In this document: positions 53,691 through 63,787 of the stretch, in pieces
Numbering within the stretch: the stretch's first letter is position 1
How the letters are laid out: the number at the start of each line of letters is the position of its first letter
DNA from: T3SED10-47 sp046483725
Lineage (GTDB): Bacteria > Bipolaricaulota > Bipolaricaulia > Bipolaricaulales > Bipolaricaulaceae
Direction: 5' to 3'
Assembly: GCA_046483725.1 (NCBI GenBank)
Contig: JAWOCQ010000056.1
Span: 1-64,000 of the forward strand
DNA: 64,000 nucleotides
The notes under the pieces: model-generated
Seen by the model: only the letters and a program-made list of their open reading frames with translations
What the model was told of the DNA's origin: nothing
Databases searched by the model: none
Translations under genes and position numbers: made by a program

Positions 53691-54854
53691 TCACTCCCGT
53701 AGCCCGATGTACCGCAGCCCCTTGTCCACCTGGGCCGTCTTCATCTCAGCCAGGGTGTGAGTAAGCTGCTGGGGCGTGGTGTCTCGCCCGCCCAGACCGT
53801 AGATGTAGTTCAGCAGCGCCGGGCGGCGATCTCGGTGCATCAATGCAGTGGCAACATCCGAGTACAGCGCACCATACGCCCCGAACGATACCGCTCGGTC
53901 GAGGACGGCCACCTGCTTCACGTGGGCTAGCGCCTCGGCCACCGCGGCATATGGGAAGGGCCTGTACAGCCACACCTTTAGCAGGCCCACCTTTTCCCCT
54001 GCCGCCCGCAGCTCGTCCACGGCGACTTTGGCCGTCCCCGCAGTGGAGCCCATAACCACCACTGCCCGCTCGGCGTCCTCCAGCCGGTAGCTTTCGAAGT
54101 ATCCCCGGTAGCCGCGACCGGCCGACTTATCGTACTCCTTCTGCACCTCCAGAAACGCCTCCGGAGCCGCTTCGATCGCCGCCACCTGGGCCCGCTTTAG
54201 CTCGAAGTAGTAGTCGGGCATGGCGAACGGCCCCCAGGTGGAGGGGTTATCCACGTCCAACAGCGGGTACACCGGGGTGTAGGAGCCAACAAACTTCTTG
54301 GCGATCTCGTCCTCCAACGGCTCTACCACCTGTACTGAGTGGGTCAGGGTGAACCCGTCCAGGTTTACGAGCATAGGAAGCCGCACGTTGTCACGTTCAG
54401 CCAGTTTCTGGGCGATCAGCGTGTAGTCGTAGGCTTCTTGCGCCGACTCGGCAAATATCTGTACTGCTCCGGCATCACGTGCGAGGTACGCGTCGGAGTG
54501 GTCACAGTGAATGTTGATGGGACCGGAGAGCGCCCGGTTGGCCAAGGCCGTGACGATGGGAAGCCTCATGCTGGCCGCGATGTACAGAATCTCCACCATC
54601 AGGGCAAGCCCCTGAGAAGCCGTGGCGGTCATCACCCGGCCGCCGGCGGCCGCCGCCCCCACACAAGCGGACATTGCCGAATGCTCGCTTTCCACAGGCA
54701 CCAACTCGGTGCTTACCACGCCATTGTGCACATATTCTGCGTAGTACTCGGCTATCTCCGACTGCGGTGTGATGGGGTACACTGCCACCACGTCTGGCTC
54801 GATCTGCCGCATGGCCTCGGCCACTGCCTTGTGACCCGTCATCACCTTGCGCAT
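53691..54854 (-). CDS. porA: pyruvate:ferredoxin oxidoreductase-type alpha subunit (PorA)
   Basis: The 387-residue subunit binds the substrate and the pyrimidine of TPP. VAVYPITPQSEIAEYYAEY is near residue 20, VESEHSAMSACVGAAAAG follows, and ALANRALSGPINIHCDHSD is a family signature. ATG 54854 is chosen; the open frame upstream belongs to PorD. It overlaps porD by 13 bases. Confidence 0.93.
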   Translation of the reverse strand: MRKVMTGHKAVAEAMRQIEPDVVAVYPITPQSEIAEYYAEYVHNGVVSTELVPVESEHSAMSACVGAAAAGGRVMTATASQGLALMVEILYIAASMRLPIVTALANRALSGPINIHCDHSDAYLARDAGAVQIFAESAQEAYDYTLIAQKLAERDNVRLPMLVNLDGFTLTHSVQVVEPLEDEIAKKFVGSYTPVYPLLDVDNPSTWGPFAMPDYYFELKRAQVAAIEAAPEAFLEVQKEYDKSAGRGYRGYFESYRLEDAERAVVVMGSTAGTAKVAVDELRAAGEKVGLLKVWLYRPFPYAAVAEALAHVKQVAVLDRAVSFGAYGALYSDVATALMHRDRRPALLNYIYGLGGRDTTPQQLTHTLAEMKTAQVDKGLRYIGLRE

Positions 54855-55144
54855 TCCGCACCCCCTTCGGGGACCATGTCGATGGCGTCTACGGGGCATA
54901 TGCCTGCGCATACCGCACACCCCTTGCAGTGATCGTAGTCCACTCCGGTAACCTCCCCCTCCTTGATCTCGATGGAGTCGTCCGGGCAGTGAAGCCAACA
55001 CTGAAGGCACTGGATGCACTTTTCCTCGTTCCAGATCGGCCGCAGGGAGCGCCAGCTGCCGGTCTTATTCAATTCCGGCTTGGCACCTCCAGGTACCACA
55101 CCACCGATTGGGAGGTCCTTCCAACTCTTTAGCTCAACCGCCAA
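54842..55144 (-). CDS. porD: pyruvate:ferredoxin oxidoreductase-type delta subunit (PorD)
   Basis: The 100-residue 2[4Fe-4S] ferredoxin subunit passes electrons from the TPP centre. Both clusters are intact: CIQCLQCWLHCPDD and CKGCAVCAGICPVDAI. It overlaps the porA start downstream and the porC stop upstream, which points to coupled translation. Confidence 0.95.
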   Translation of the reverse strand: MAVELKSWKDLPIGGVVPGGAKPELNKTGSWRSLRPIWNEEKCIQCLQCWLHCPDDSIEIKEGEVTGVDYDHCKGCAVCAGICPVDAIDMVPEGGAECAR

Positions 55145-55700
55145 CTTGCACCCCTTTCCCAGCCTCGTACCCTCCCCGCAGGGCTACCAGGTTCTTATCC
55201 AAGATCTCCTTCGATAGCTTACCTCCCATGGTCTCGCGCACCTCATCTTCCACCACTTGCAGATCGCTCCCCAGGGCACCCGCCACTGCACCCAACATGG
55301 GGATGTTGGGGAACCCAGTGCCCGCATCATCTGCGATCTTGTCGGCATCAAGCACCACTATATTGCCGGAGAATCCTGTGCGAGACCGGACATCTTCCGC
55401 CGAGCATGTAGTGTTCACGATCATCGTGCCGTCCGGCTTGAGTCCCTCCGCAGGGTTCTCCGTGTCCAAGAGAGATTCGTCCACCACTACGGCCACATGC
55501 GGCTCGTAAACACCGGAGTGAATCTTTATCTCCCCGTCATCTATGCGGTTGAAGGCCCGTACCGGCGCACCTGATCGCTCGGGCCCGTACTCGGGAAAGC
55601 TCTGCACGTGCTTGCCTTCCCGCAAGTTGATCTGGGCAAGGATCTGGGACACGGTTTTTGCTCCCTGACCTCCACGCCCGTGCCAACGTATCTCTTTCAT
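55134..55700 (-). CDS. porC: pyruvate:ferredoxin oxidoreductase-type gamma subunit (PorC)
   Basis: The 188-residue subunit starts KEIRWHGRGGQGAKTVSQIL, the family's Gly-rich motif, and includes FPEYGPERSGAPVRAFNRI. ATG 55700 is chosen because GGAGGGCG precedes it and the motif starts at once; longer starts are not conserved. It heads the porCDAB operon. Confidence 0.94.
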   Translation of the reverse strand: MKEIRWHGRGGQGAKTVSQILAQINLREGKHVQSFPEYGPERSGAPVRAFNRIDDGEIKIHSGVYEPHVAVVVDESLLDTENPAEGLKPDGTMIVNTTCSAEDVRSRTGFSGNIVVLDADKIADDAGTGFPNIPMLGAVAGALGSDLQVVEDEVRETMGGKLSKEILDKNLVALRGGYEAGKGVQVGG

Positions 55701-55728
55701 AACGCCCTCCTCCATAACAATGACTCGC

Positions 55729-55758
55729 ATTGTACCCACAAGGAGGCGTCTATCTCAA
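55729..55758 (-). promoter_or_regulatory. promoter of the porCDAB operon
   Basis: On the minus strand TTGAGA (complement of 55753-55758) is followed after 18 bases by TACAAT (complement of 55729-55734). Transcription would start about 20 bases before the ATG at 55700. Confidence 0.6.
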
Positions 55759-55791
55759 CGTTGCAGTCTCGATTCGCAGGGAAATGGGAAA

Positions 55792-55820
55792 GGGGACAGG
55801 CCCCTCCGGGGCCTGTCCCC
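55792..55820. repeat. 13-bp perfect inverted repeat upstream of por
   Basis: GGGGACAGGCCCC and GGGGCCTGTCCCC are exact complements around TCC. The repeat sits between the crp stop and the por promoter. On the minus strand it could end the crp transcript, but only a broken T tract follows. It shares the GGGGACAG core with the other two palindromes in the region. Confidence 0.65.
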
Positions 55821-55858
55821 CTTACCACTGCCGGGGGAGGATTAGAAAGGTCGCGAGT

Positions 55859-56518
55859 TTAGGAACCGCACTTGTCCTTTAGTCCCTCCAGATCTTTGAT
55901 GATTATCTGGTATCGCCGCTTGCCCAATATTCCCTCCCGCTCAAAGCGGTTGAGCGTCATGGTCGTGTTCTCGCGGGCCGAGCCGATCATCTCGGCCAGA
56001 TCCCGGTGGGTGAGGCGAAAGCTGATAACGATGCCTTCCTTCGTCTTCACCCCATACTCATGCGAAAGTCGCAGAAGCTGTCGGGATAGCCGGCTTTGGA
56101 TATCTCGGAAGGCCAGGTCCTCAATTATCTCCTCCAAATCACGGATCCAGAGGCCAAACAGCTCCAGAAGCTGGACCAACACATCGGGGCGATGGCGAAG
56201 CCAGGCCAGACATGCCCCACGACTCACCCGCACGATCGCACCGTCTTCTACAGCCACAGCCTGATGCCGACGGCGGTGTTCTCCAACCAGGGCCATTTCC
56301 CCGAACATCTCCCCCGGACCCCGTAGCGCCATGGTGAGGCGCTTTCCTGACGGGTCCAGATACGACACCTTAACGTTGCCCCTCTCCACGAAGTAGACAG
56401 CCTCGCTGGGGGTCCCCGGGTAGTAAATCGTCTCCCTGGCAGGAACCTCCTCCCGATCCCCCTGCTCCAACAACGGACCTATTCCCGGCAGCAACCACTT
56501 CTCGCGTGTGCTCTGCAT
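55859..56518 (-). CDS. Crp/Fnr-family transcription regulator
   Basis: Residues about 20-115 form the cyclic-nucleotide-type effector domain (AVYFVERGNVKVSYLDPSGK, GPGEMFGEMALVGEHRRRHQ). A dimer helix follows, then the winged helix-turn-helix (LTHRDLAEMIGSARENTTMT). No N-terminal Cys cluster of true Fnr is seen, so it does not look like an Fe-S oxygen sensor. It lies just upstream of the por operon and might control it. The presence of a class III cyclase at 2.8 kb makes cAMP sensing possible; the phosphate-binding motif fits moderately. Confidence 0.9.
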   Translation of the reverse strand: MQSTREKWLLPGIGPLLEQGDREEVPARETIYYPGTPSEAVYFVERGNVKVSYLDPSGKRLTMALRGPGEMFGEMALVGEHRRRHQAVAVEDGAIVRVSRGACLAWLRHRPDVLVQLLELFGLWIRDLEEIIEDLAFRDIQSRLSRQLLRLSHEYGVKTKEGIVISFRLTHRDLAEMIGSARENTTMTLNRFEREGILGKRRYQIIIKDLEGLKDKCGS

Positions 56519-56593
56519 GACGTGATGAGAGTACTGCCAGCTGCATGGCTTTCGAAGGAATCAGGGCGTCCAACGCGGTGGTCTCGGGGGTCT

Positions 56594-56625
56594 AAAAAAA
56601 AGAAACGCGTCCCCTAGCGGACGCG
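56594..56625 (-). terminator. Rho-independent terminator after the 16S gene
   Basis: On the minus strand CGCGTCC and GGACGCG pair around a six-base loop and are followed by TTTCTTTTTTT. It lies about 80 bases after the 16S 3' end, on the same strand, with no tRNA, 23S or 5S gene between. Confidence 0.85.
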
Positions 56626-56702
56626 CACACGTACTGTGGACAGGTCGCGATGAGGCTCCATCGTTCAGGAAGGCTGGGTGCTCCTCGAAAGGTTTACTCC
56701 CT

Positions 56703-58274
<1,572 letters not shown>

Positions 58275-58335
58275 TAGCTCAGTTTCGGGTGTTACTCAAA
58301 AGGAACGATGGGATTCCCCATCGCTTACCTGTCCA

Positions 58336-58346
58336 CTTTTCAAAGA
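58336..58346 (-). promoter_or_regulatory. boxA-like antitermination site before 16S
   Basis: On the minus strand TCTTTGAAAAG lies in the 16S leader, like the boxA elements of many rRNA leaders. A CGATGGG/CCCATCG hairpin (58308-58325) lies closer to the 16S 5' end and may mark processing. Confidence 0.45.
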
Positions 58347-58388
58347 CCAGCCTTCCCCACAGCGCCCCTGGCGGGGCGCCGGCTTATC

Positions 58389-58417
58389 AGTATACAGCGC
58401 CCCTCAGCGGAGGTCAA
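58389..58417 (-). promoter_or_regulatory. 16S rRNA promoter
   Basis: On the minus strand TTGACC (complement of 58412-58417) and TATACT (complement of 58389-58394) are separated by 17 bases. This is a strong sigma-70 match, placed about 115 bases before the 16S 5' end. Confidence 0.8.
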
Positions 58418-58460
58418 GCGACCTTGCCTCCATCGGGAGCACCGTGCAGCATGATGCATC

Positions 58461-59423
58461 ATGGACCCCAGGGATGTCAAGATAGCAGTCCTTTGCGGTG
58501 GAGACAGCGCCGAGCGGGAGATATCGCGTCGCTCAGGAAGCGGCATCCTACGGGCGCTTAGGCGCCGGGAGTGGCGGGCCGAGCTGGTGGAGATCCAAGA
58601 CTACAATGGACTGCCACAGCGGCTACGTAGCTACGGTGCAGTGTTCAACACCCTCCACGGAGCTGCCGGCGAGGATGGCACGGTACAGCTTCTCCTCGAG
58701 CTCATGGGGGTCCCCTATGTGGGCTCCGACCCGGCCGCCTCGGCCAGGGCCATGGACAAGGCAGAAACCCACCAACGGCTCTACGGCACGGGCCTGGCAA
58801 CGGCCGACTGGAAAATCATCCCAGCGGACACCTCTCTTCGGGGCACGGTGCCCAATTCCGTCGGGTACCTGGGTTTCCCGCTTGTAGTGAAGCCACGGCG
58901 GGAGGGCTCCAGCGTCGGGCTTCACCTGGTAGAAGACGCCGAAAGCATTTCCTCCGCAGTGCAGGAGGTCGCTGCACGCTACGGCGACGTCCTAGTGGAG
59001 CGGTACATACCCGGCCGTGAGTTGACCGTGGCCGTATTGGACGAAAACCACGGCCCTCACCCGTTGCCCGTCGTCGAGCTCATCCCCCGCGGCCACATGT
59101 TCGACTTCAGCGCCAAGTACACTCCAGGACACTGCCGCTTTGTCTGCCCGGCAGACCTCTCCCGGTCCGAGGAGCAGGCAGTGCATAAAGCGGCCCTTGA
59201 TGCACATCGGGCGCTTGGTTGCCGGGACTTCTCCCGGGCAGACATCAGGCTGCATCCCGACGGAACAGCGTACGTGCTTGAGCTAAACACACTCCCTGGC
59301 ATGACGGAGATGTCCACCTTCCCCCGAGCCGCAGCGGCGGCCGGAATCCCCTACGACGAGCTGCTCGAACGCCTGTTGTTACGCGCCATATCCCGGTTGC
59401 CGAACCCCTCCGCACTCGGGTAG
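58461..59423 (+). CDS. ddl: D-alanine--D-alanine ligase
   Basis: The ATP-grasp enzyme makes D-Ala-D-Ala for peptidoglycan. IAVLCGGDSAEREISRRSG opens it, FNTLHGAAGEDGTVQLLLE follows, LVVKPRREGSSVGL binds ATP, and RADIRLHPDGTAYVLELNTL near the C-terminus holds the metal ligands. The 320-residue length is normal. The gene is divergent from the 16S gene; the ATG has no strong ribosome binding site. Confidence 0.95.
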   Translation: MDPRDVKIAVLCGGDSAEREISRRSGSGILRALRRREWRAELVEIQDYNGLPQRLRSYGAVFNTLHGAAGEDGTVQLLLELMGVPYVGSDPAASARAMDKAETHQRLYGTGLATADWKIIPADTSLRGTVPNSVGYLGFPLVVKPRREGSSVGLHLVEDAESISSAVQEVAARYGDVLVERYIPGRELTVAVLDENHGPHPLPVVELIPRGHMFDFSAKYTPGHCRFVCPADLSRSEEQAVHKAALDAHRALGCRDFSRADIRLHPDGTAYVLELNTLPGMTEMSTFPRAAAAAGIPYDELLERLLLRAISRLPNPSALG

Positions 59424-59452
59424 AGTAGCGGTAGCCCGAGGAGGTGATGCGT

Positions 59453-60100
59453 GTGAAGATTCGATGGCTCGGCCACGCCTGCTTCCGTATTGAGTCAGCC
59501 GACGGAACCGTCCTGCTCACGGACCCATACGACGAGAGCGTGCCGTACAAACCGCCGGAAGGACCCGCTCATGTAGTGCTTGTAACGCACGAGCATTTCG
59601 ACCACAACGCCGTGGACCGGGTTCAGGGATCTCCCGAAGTCATCCGCGGTACAGGGGAGCAGTCTGCCCACGGGATCACCTTCCGCGGCATCCCCGCATT
59701 CCACGATGCGGAAGGCGGGCGCCAGCGCGGTCACGATGTCATTTTCCGTTTCACCCTCGACGACGTAGTCTTGGCACACTTCGGCGATCTGGGGCACAGC
59801 CTGACCGACGAGCAGCGCAAGCCCTTGGAGGAGGTTGAGGTAGCCTTCCTGCCCGTCGGAGGTCACTTCACCATCGGGGCAAAGGAGGCCGTGGATGTTG
59901 CCAAGGCGCTGCCCAATCTCAAGGTGCTGATCCCAATGCATTACCGAACAGATGCCATACCCGACTGGCCAATCCGACCGTTGGACGAGTTTCTGGCCGC
60001 CTCTCCCTTCGCGGTGACGCAGCTGAAGAAGCCCGAAGTCGAGCTCTCTCGGGTGGAGCTGCCACGCCGGCCAGAGGTGTGGGTACTTCACCATGCCTGA
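59453..60100 (+). CDS. UPF0173-type metal-dependent hydrolase (MBL fold)
   Basis: The protein has the metallo-beta-lactamase fold of the UPF0173/YtkL family: KIRWLGHACFRIES, the metal motif VTHEHFDHNAVDRVQGSPEV, HFGDLGHSLTDEQ and the late His in LIPMHYRTDAIP. Function is unknown. GTG 59453 is used because AGGAGG (59439-59444) lies eight bases upstream; ATG 59447 is too close. It overlaps the aminotransferase start by eight bases. Confidence 0.88.
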   Translation: MKIRWLGHACFRIESADGTVLLTDPYDESVPYKPPEGPAHVVLVTHEHFDHNAVDRVQGSPEVIRGTGEQSAHGITFRGIPAFHDAEGGRQRGHDVIFRFTLDDVVLAHFGDLGHSLTDEQRKPLEEVEVAFLPVGGHFTIGAKEAVDVAKALPNLKVLIPMHYRTDAIPDWPIRPLDEFLAASPFAVTQLKKPEVELSRVELPRRPEVWVLHHA

Positions 60101-61307
60101 GATTTCCGCACGCAGCTGTGCGGCCCCGGCCTCGCCCATCCGCCGCCTGTACCCGCTGGCCCGGCGGGCCAAACAAGCAGGAAAAAAAGTCTACCATCTC
60201 AACATAGGCCAGCCCGATATACATACCCCAAAGGCCTTTCTCAAGGGGGTACGGGAGGCGGACATCGATGTGCTGGCTTATGCTCCCTCTCCCGGGCTGG
60301 ACGTAGCGCTGGAGGCTTTGGCGGGCTACTACGCCGGCTGGGACATCCCCCTGCGGGAGGAGGAACTGTTGGTGACCACCGGGGGCTCCGAGGCAATCAC
60401 CTTCGCCCTCAATGTGACATGCGATCCAAGCGACCGTGTCCTGGTTCCCGAGCCCTTCTACCCCAACTACCAAGGGTACGCCCAGCTGACCAACGTGGAG
60501 ATCACTCCATTGACGACCAGGCGAGAACAGGGGTTCCACCTTCCTCCCCGGCGGGACATCGAACGCCTGATCGACCGGAGAACAAGCGCACTGCTATTCT
60601 CCCACCCGGGAAACCCCACTGGTGTAGTCTACAGCGAGCAAGAGCTGGCAACCCTAGTGGAGCTGGCCCTCAAGCATGACCTATTCATCATCGCCGATGA
60701 GGTGTACCGGGAGTTCGTGTACGAGGGAACCCATCGCAGCCTTCTCTCCTTCCCGGAGGCGGCCGACCGAGTAATCCTGGTCGATTCCATTTCCAAGCGC
60801 CTATCAGCCTGTGGTGCCCGGGTGGGGGTGTTTGCCTCGCGAAATCAACAGGTAATGGAAGCGGCGAAGAAGTGTGCCACGATACGCCTCTCCGCGCCCA
60901 CGTTCGGGCAGCTTGGGCTCGCGGAGTTCTTGGCCGATCCCGAGTACACCCAGATCATCGACAGCATGGTCCAGGAGTACCGACATCGCCGGACCGTGTT
61001 GTGCGACGCTCTAAGAGGGGTGCCCGGGGTTACGTTCCGTCGCCCTGAGGGGGCATTCTACATCATGGTGGGGCTTCCTGTTGCCGATGCGGAGGGTTTC
61101 ATAAGCTGGATGCTGACAGACTTCCCCGGTGAAGAAACGGTGATGATGGCGCCGGGGGAGGGCTTCTACGCCACCCGGGGAGAGGGCCGAGACGAGGCCC
61201 GCATAGCCTATGTACTGAAGGAGGAGGACCTGCTGCGCGCTGTGGCTGCACTGGAGTGTGGACTGGAACTGTACCACGCTGCGGAGAGGGCCTCGGCACG
61301 CGCTTAG
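60093..61307 (+). CDS. PLP-dependent aminotransferase class I/II
   Basis: The fold-type I enzyme has VTTGGSEAITFAL near residue 90, FSHPGNPTGVVYSEQELA, IIADEVYREFVYEG and the PLP Lys in VDSISKRLSACGARVG. The end includes RIAYVLKEEDL with the carboxylate-binding Arg. This subgroup transfers amino groups between Asp, Ala or Glu and oxoacids. The exact substrate is not clear. The 404-residue length is normal. Confidence 0.92.
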   Translation: MPEISARSCAAPASPIRRLYPLARRAKQAGKKVYHLNIGQPDIHTPKAFLKGVREADIDVLAYAPSPGLDVALEALAGYYAGWDIPLREEELLVTTGGSEAITFALNVTCDPSDRVLVPEPFYPNYQGYAQLTNVEITPLTTRREQGFHLPPRRDIERLIDRRTSALLFSHPGNPTGVVYSEQELATLVELALKHDLFIIADEVYREFVYEGTHRSLLSFPEAADRVILVDSISKRLSACGARVGVFASRNQQVMEAAKKCATIRLSAPTFGQLGLAEFLADPEYTQIIDSMVQEYRHRRTVLCDALRGVPGVTFRRPEGAFYIMVGLPVADAEGFISWMLTDFPGEETVMMAPGEGFYATRGEGRDEARIAYVLKEEDLLRAVAALECGLELYHAAERASARA

Positions 61308-61315
61308 GGCCTCCC

Positions 61316-62194
61316 ATGCCCTCGCCGCAGGATAAGGAGCGACTGGATGTGCTTCTTGTCGCAAGCGGCTTTACCGCCTCCCGTAGCCGGGCACAGGCCC
61401 TCATTCGAGCAGGGCGGGTCAGGGTTGACGGAAAGCTCGTGGACAAGCCGGGAACGCGTGTTTCCACCAGCGCCCAACTAGGGGTGCACACCCCTCCGCG
61501 CTACGTCTCCCGCGGAGGGGAGAAGCTGGAAGCGGCGTTGAGCGCGTTCGATCTCGACCCCGGCGGCCTGGTGTGTCTCGATGTTGGAGCCTCCACCGGC
61601 GGTTTCACCGATTGCCTCCTGCAGCACGGCGCCGCTCGAGTGTACGCCGTGGATGTGGGCAAGGGGCTTCTGGACTGGAAGCTGCGAAACGATCCGCGAG
61701 TGGTGGTCCGTGAAGGACTAAACGCCCGTTACCTTGACACCCAACACATCCCGGAAGCCGTAGCGCTCGCCGCCGTGGATGTGGCTTTCATCTCCCTCCG
61801 CCTAGTGCTTCCCCCTATTGAGCCCTTGCTAAACCCAAAGGGCGAAGTGTTGGCACTCGTCAAACCCCAGTTCGAGGCCGGCCGAAGCCAGGTAAGACGC
61901 GGGGGCGTCGTATGGGATCCGCAAGTTCACCTGGAGGTGTTGGAGAGCTTGCGCACTTTCGTGGCAGAGAAACTGGGTTGGGCTGTCAGCAACGCCGTAG
62001 CCTCTCCTCTTCCCGGACCGGCGGGCAACCTGGAGTTCTTCCTCCGTCTGTCCTCGGTGCGAGAGGAAAGCACCGACGCCGACCTTGATTTCACCACGTT
62101 GGTGAACCGAGCCCACTCACAGCTGGCGCGATCGCCCGGCAGTCCCGCGCAAAGGGAGAGCGAACAGGGGGGCGGTTCTGCCGCCCCCCTATAA
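61316..62194 (+). CDS. tlyA: TlyA-family 16S/23S rRNA methyltransferase
   Basis: Residues about 8-65 form an S4 RNA-binding domain (ERLDVLLVASGFTASRSRAQ) and the rest is a FtsJ-like methyltransferase with VCLDVGASTGGFTDCLLQHG for SAM binding and VAFISLRLVLPPI. The family methylates rRNA 2'-OH groups. ATG 61316 is chosen by the conserved start. The last codons lie inside a terminator hairpin, so the true C-terminus may be short. Confidence 0.92.
   Translation: MPSPQDKERLDVLLVASGFTASRSRAQALIRAGRVRVDGKLVDKPGTRVSTSAQLGVHTPPRYVSRGGEKLEAALSAFDLDPGGLVCLDVGASTGGFTDCLLQHGAARVYAVDVGKGLLDWKLRNDPRVVVREGLNARYLDTQHIPEAVALAAVDVAFISLRLVLPPIEPLLNPKGEVLALVKPQFEAGRSQVRRGGVVWDPQVHLEVLESLRTFVAEKLGWAVSNAVASPLPGPAGNLEFFLRLSSVREESTDADLDFTTLVNRAHSQLARSPGSPAQRESEQGGGSAAPL
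62166..62190. terminator. bidirectional hairpin between tlyA and the barrel gene
   Basis: AGGGGGGCGG and CCGCCCCCCT form a 10-bp perfect stem with a five-base loop. It overlaps the last codons of tlyA and lies between two convergent genes. The T tract is poor, so it may act as a bidirectional attenuator. Confidence 0.6.
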
Positions 62195-62206
62195 CATCCA
62201 CGTCAC

Positions 62207-63310
62207 CTATATCAGCCGCAACATCAGCGAGACGCTGAACTCAGTCGATATGCGTGTGGCCTCCGCAGGCTTGGTAAGCCCTAGCTCAAGCGTGACGCTG
62301 GCGCCTCGTACCGGGAAGGCGACCGCCAAATTGGCCGAGGCGGTGTCCTCTGGCTCCTCTTCCCGCTCCTTCTCCCTTCTTAGAAGCAGTTGAGCACTCA
62401 CATCCAACGCCCCCGCCGTGTACTCATATGCCCCCGACAGGGTAGCAGTGTGCTTGTCTGCAATGTCTATGGGGCCTGCAATACCGGCTTCGAAAAGGAT
62501 TTGGGATTCAGGAGCCGGGGGCAGGGCCATAGACGCCGAGCAGGAGAGCATGGTGTCTCCCGGGGCATCGCCGGCTTCGAGCACCTCATAGCTCAGCCCT
62601 CCCTGCACTGCCCAGCCGCAATGCCGCTCATCACCAGTGGCCAGCACGGTGTTCTCCATGGCAAGGACCGCGCGGGCGTCCACGCTCACCCCGGCCTCCT
62701 CCTCAATAGCGGTTACCAGTTCCTGAACCAGTTCGTCCACCGTCTCGTACTCCACCCTCTTTCCGATCTCCTCGGCGAGTGCCATCAGTGTTGCGTCAGG
62801 AAGTGAAGCCGGGATCTCCTCTCGTGCCAGCAGCATGGCCTCGATGCGCATGGCCTTGGCCAACGGGGTCACGTCGGTGAACCTCCCGTAGCCCAGCCCT
62901 GCGCTGACGTCCAACGCCGGGCCCGGCACATCCGTGTCAAGCCTCGTGTCAAACCCTGCGAAAGCAAAAAACGGCTGTTCCTCCTCGAAGTAGTATCGCA
63001 ACGTCCCCTCCGAGTGGGCGCTGCCCCTGGAGATCTGCAGCTCGGAGAGCGTCAGCTCACCAAGGGCGCTCAGAGAGTAGCCCAAGCTCGGCGAGTCGTA
63101 CAGACTGCTGTACTCCAACCGCGAGCGCCCGGAACTCACGTCCACCTCATCCGTAAATGCATCGTCGAAATATCGGTAGTTGAACGAAAGCCGCATCCGC
63201 GAGAGCGACGTAGTAGGTGAAATGTAGTCGCAAAGCGATAGCGCGCTTCCGGACACGACTACCGCCGCCAACACTGCTACTACACCAAACAGAACTCCAA
63301 AGCTTCTCAT
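62207..63310 (-). CDS. secreted beta-rich protein, possible outer-membrane barrel
   Basis: A signal peptide (MRSFGVLFGVVAVLAAVVVS) leads to repeated beta-strand patterns with alternating polar and non-polar residues, such as RMRLSFNYRYFDD, AHSEGTLRYYFEE, ANLAVAFPVRGASVTLELGL and the final ISTEFSVSLMLRLI. A helical stretch of about 60 residues lies in the middle. The last strand ends in Ile rather than the usual Phe. No family is recognised. ATG 63310 follows GGAGGAGG. If real, it supports a double-membrane envelope. Confidence 0.5.
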   Translation of the reverse strand: MRSFGVLFGVVAVLAAVVVSGSALSLCDYISPTTSLSRMRLSFNYRYFDDAFTDEVDVSSGRSRLEYSSLYDSPSLGYSLSALGELTLSELQISRGSAHSEGTLRYYFEEEQPFFAFAGFDTRLDTDVPGPALDVSAGLGYGRFTDVTPLAKAMRIEAMLLAREEIPASLPDATLMALAEEIGKRVEYETVDELVQELVTAIEEEAGVSVDARAVLAMENTVLATGDERHCGWAVQGGLSYEVLEAGDAPGDTMLSCSASMALPPAPESQILFEAGIAGPIDIADKHTATLSGAYEYTAGALDVSAQLLLRREKEREEEPEDTASANLAVAFPVRGASVTLELGLTKPAEATRISTEFSVSLMLRLI

Positions 63311-63520
63311 AATTCTCCTCCTCCCAGTTAAGTGGACACCAGTCCACCTACAACCATTATAGCAAACTGACGGCCAAGCCGAGCGAAGCAGGTCACAATC
63401 GCTGCTTACCCTCATCCTGACCGCTCATCCCACAATACATAAAACGCGGGGCGAGTCAACTGCCCCGCAACGTGACACGTGCCCCCTTCTCTCACTACCA
63501 TGGCCCCGGAGGTGATAGCT

Positions 63521-63787
63521 GTGGAAAGGCCATCAAGGCGTTTACTTTGCGCAGTTGGTGTTGCTGCGCCGCTGCTGAGCCTGGGCTGCGCGGCGCCCTC
63601 GCCGAAGCTCCCCGACCCGACAGAAGAATTCGCCCTTCCTGCTCCCGCGTTCTCGGGGACCGTCTCCGTGGAGCAGGCCATAGCCCACCGTCGGTCGGTG
63701 CGATCCTATTCGCCCCAGCCGTTGACGGTACAACAACTCGGCCAGCTGTTGTGGGCGGCCCGGCCGGGTGAGGTTCTATGTTGGTGA
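63521..63787 (+). pseudogene. SagB/nitroreductase-type lipoprotein, 5' remnant
   Basis: GTG 63521 (GGAGG upstream) starts a lipoprotein-like signal with a twin-Arg motif (SRRLLCAVGVAAPLLSLGC). GTVSVEQAIAHRRSVRSYS follows, then LTVQQLGQLLWAAR, the N-terminus of SagB-type nitroreductases, which bind FMN and run about 200 residues. The frame stops eight codons later at 63787, inside coaE. The missing part is presumably deleted. No rest of the gene is seen in the following sequence. Confidence 0.7.
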
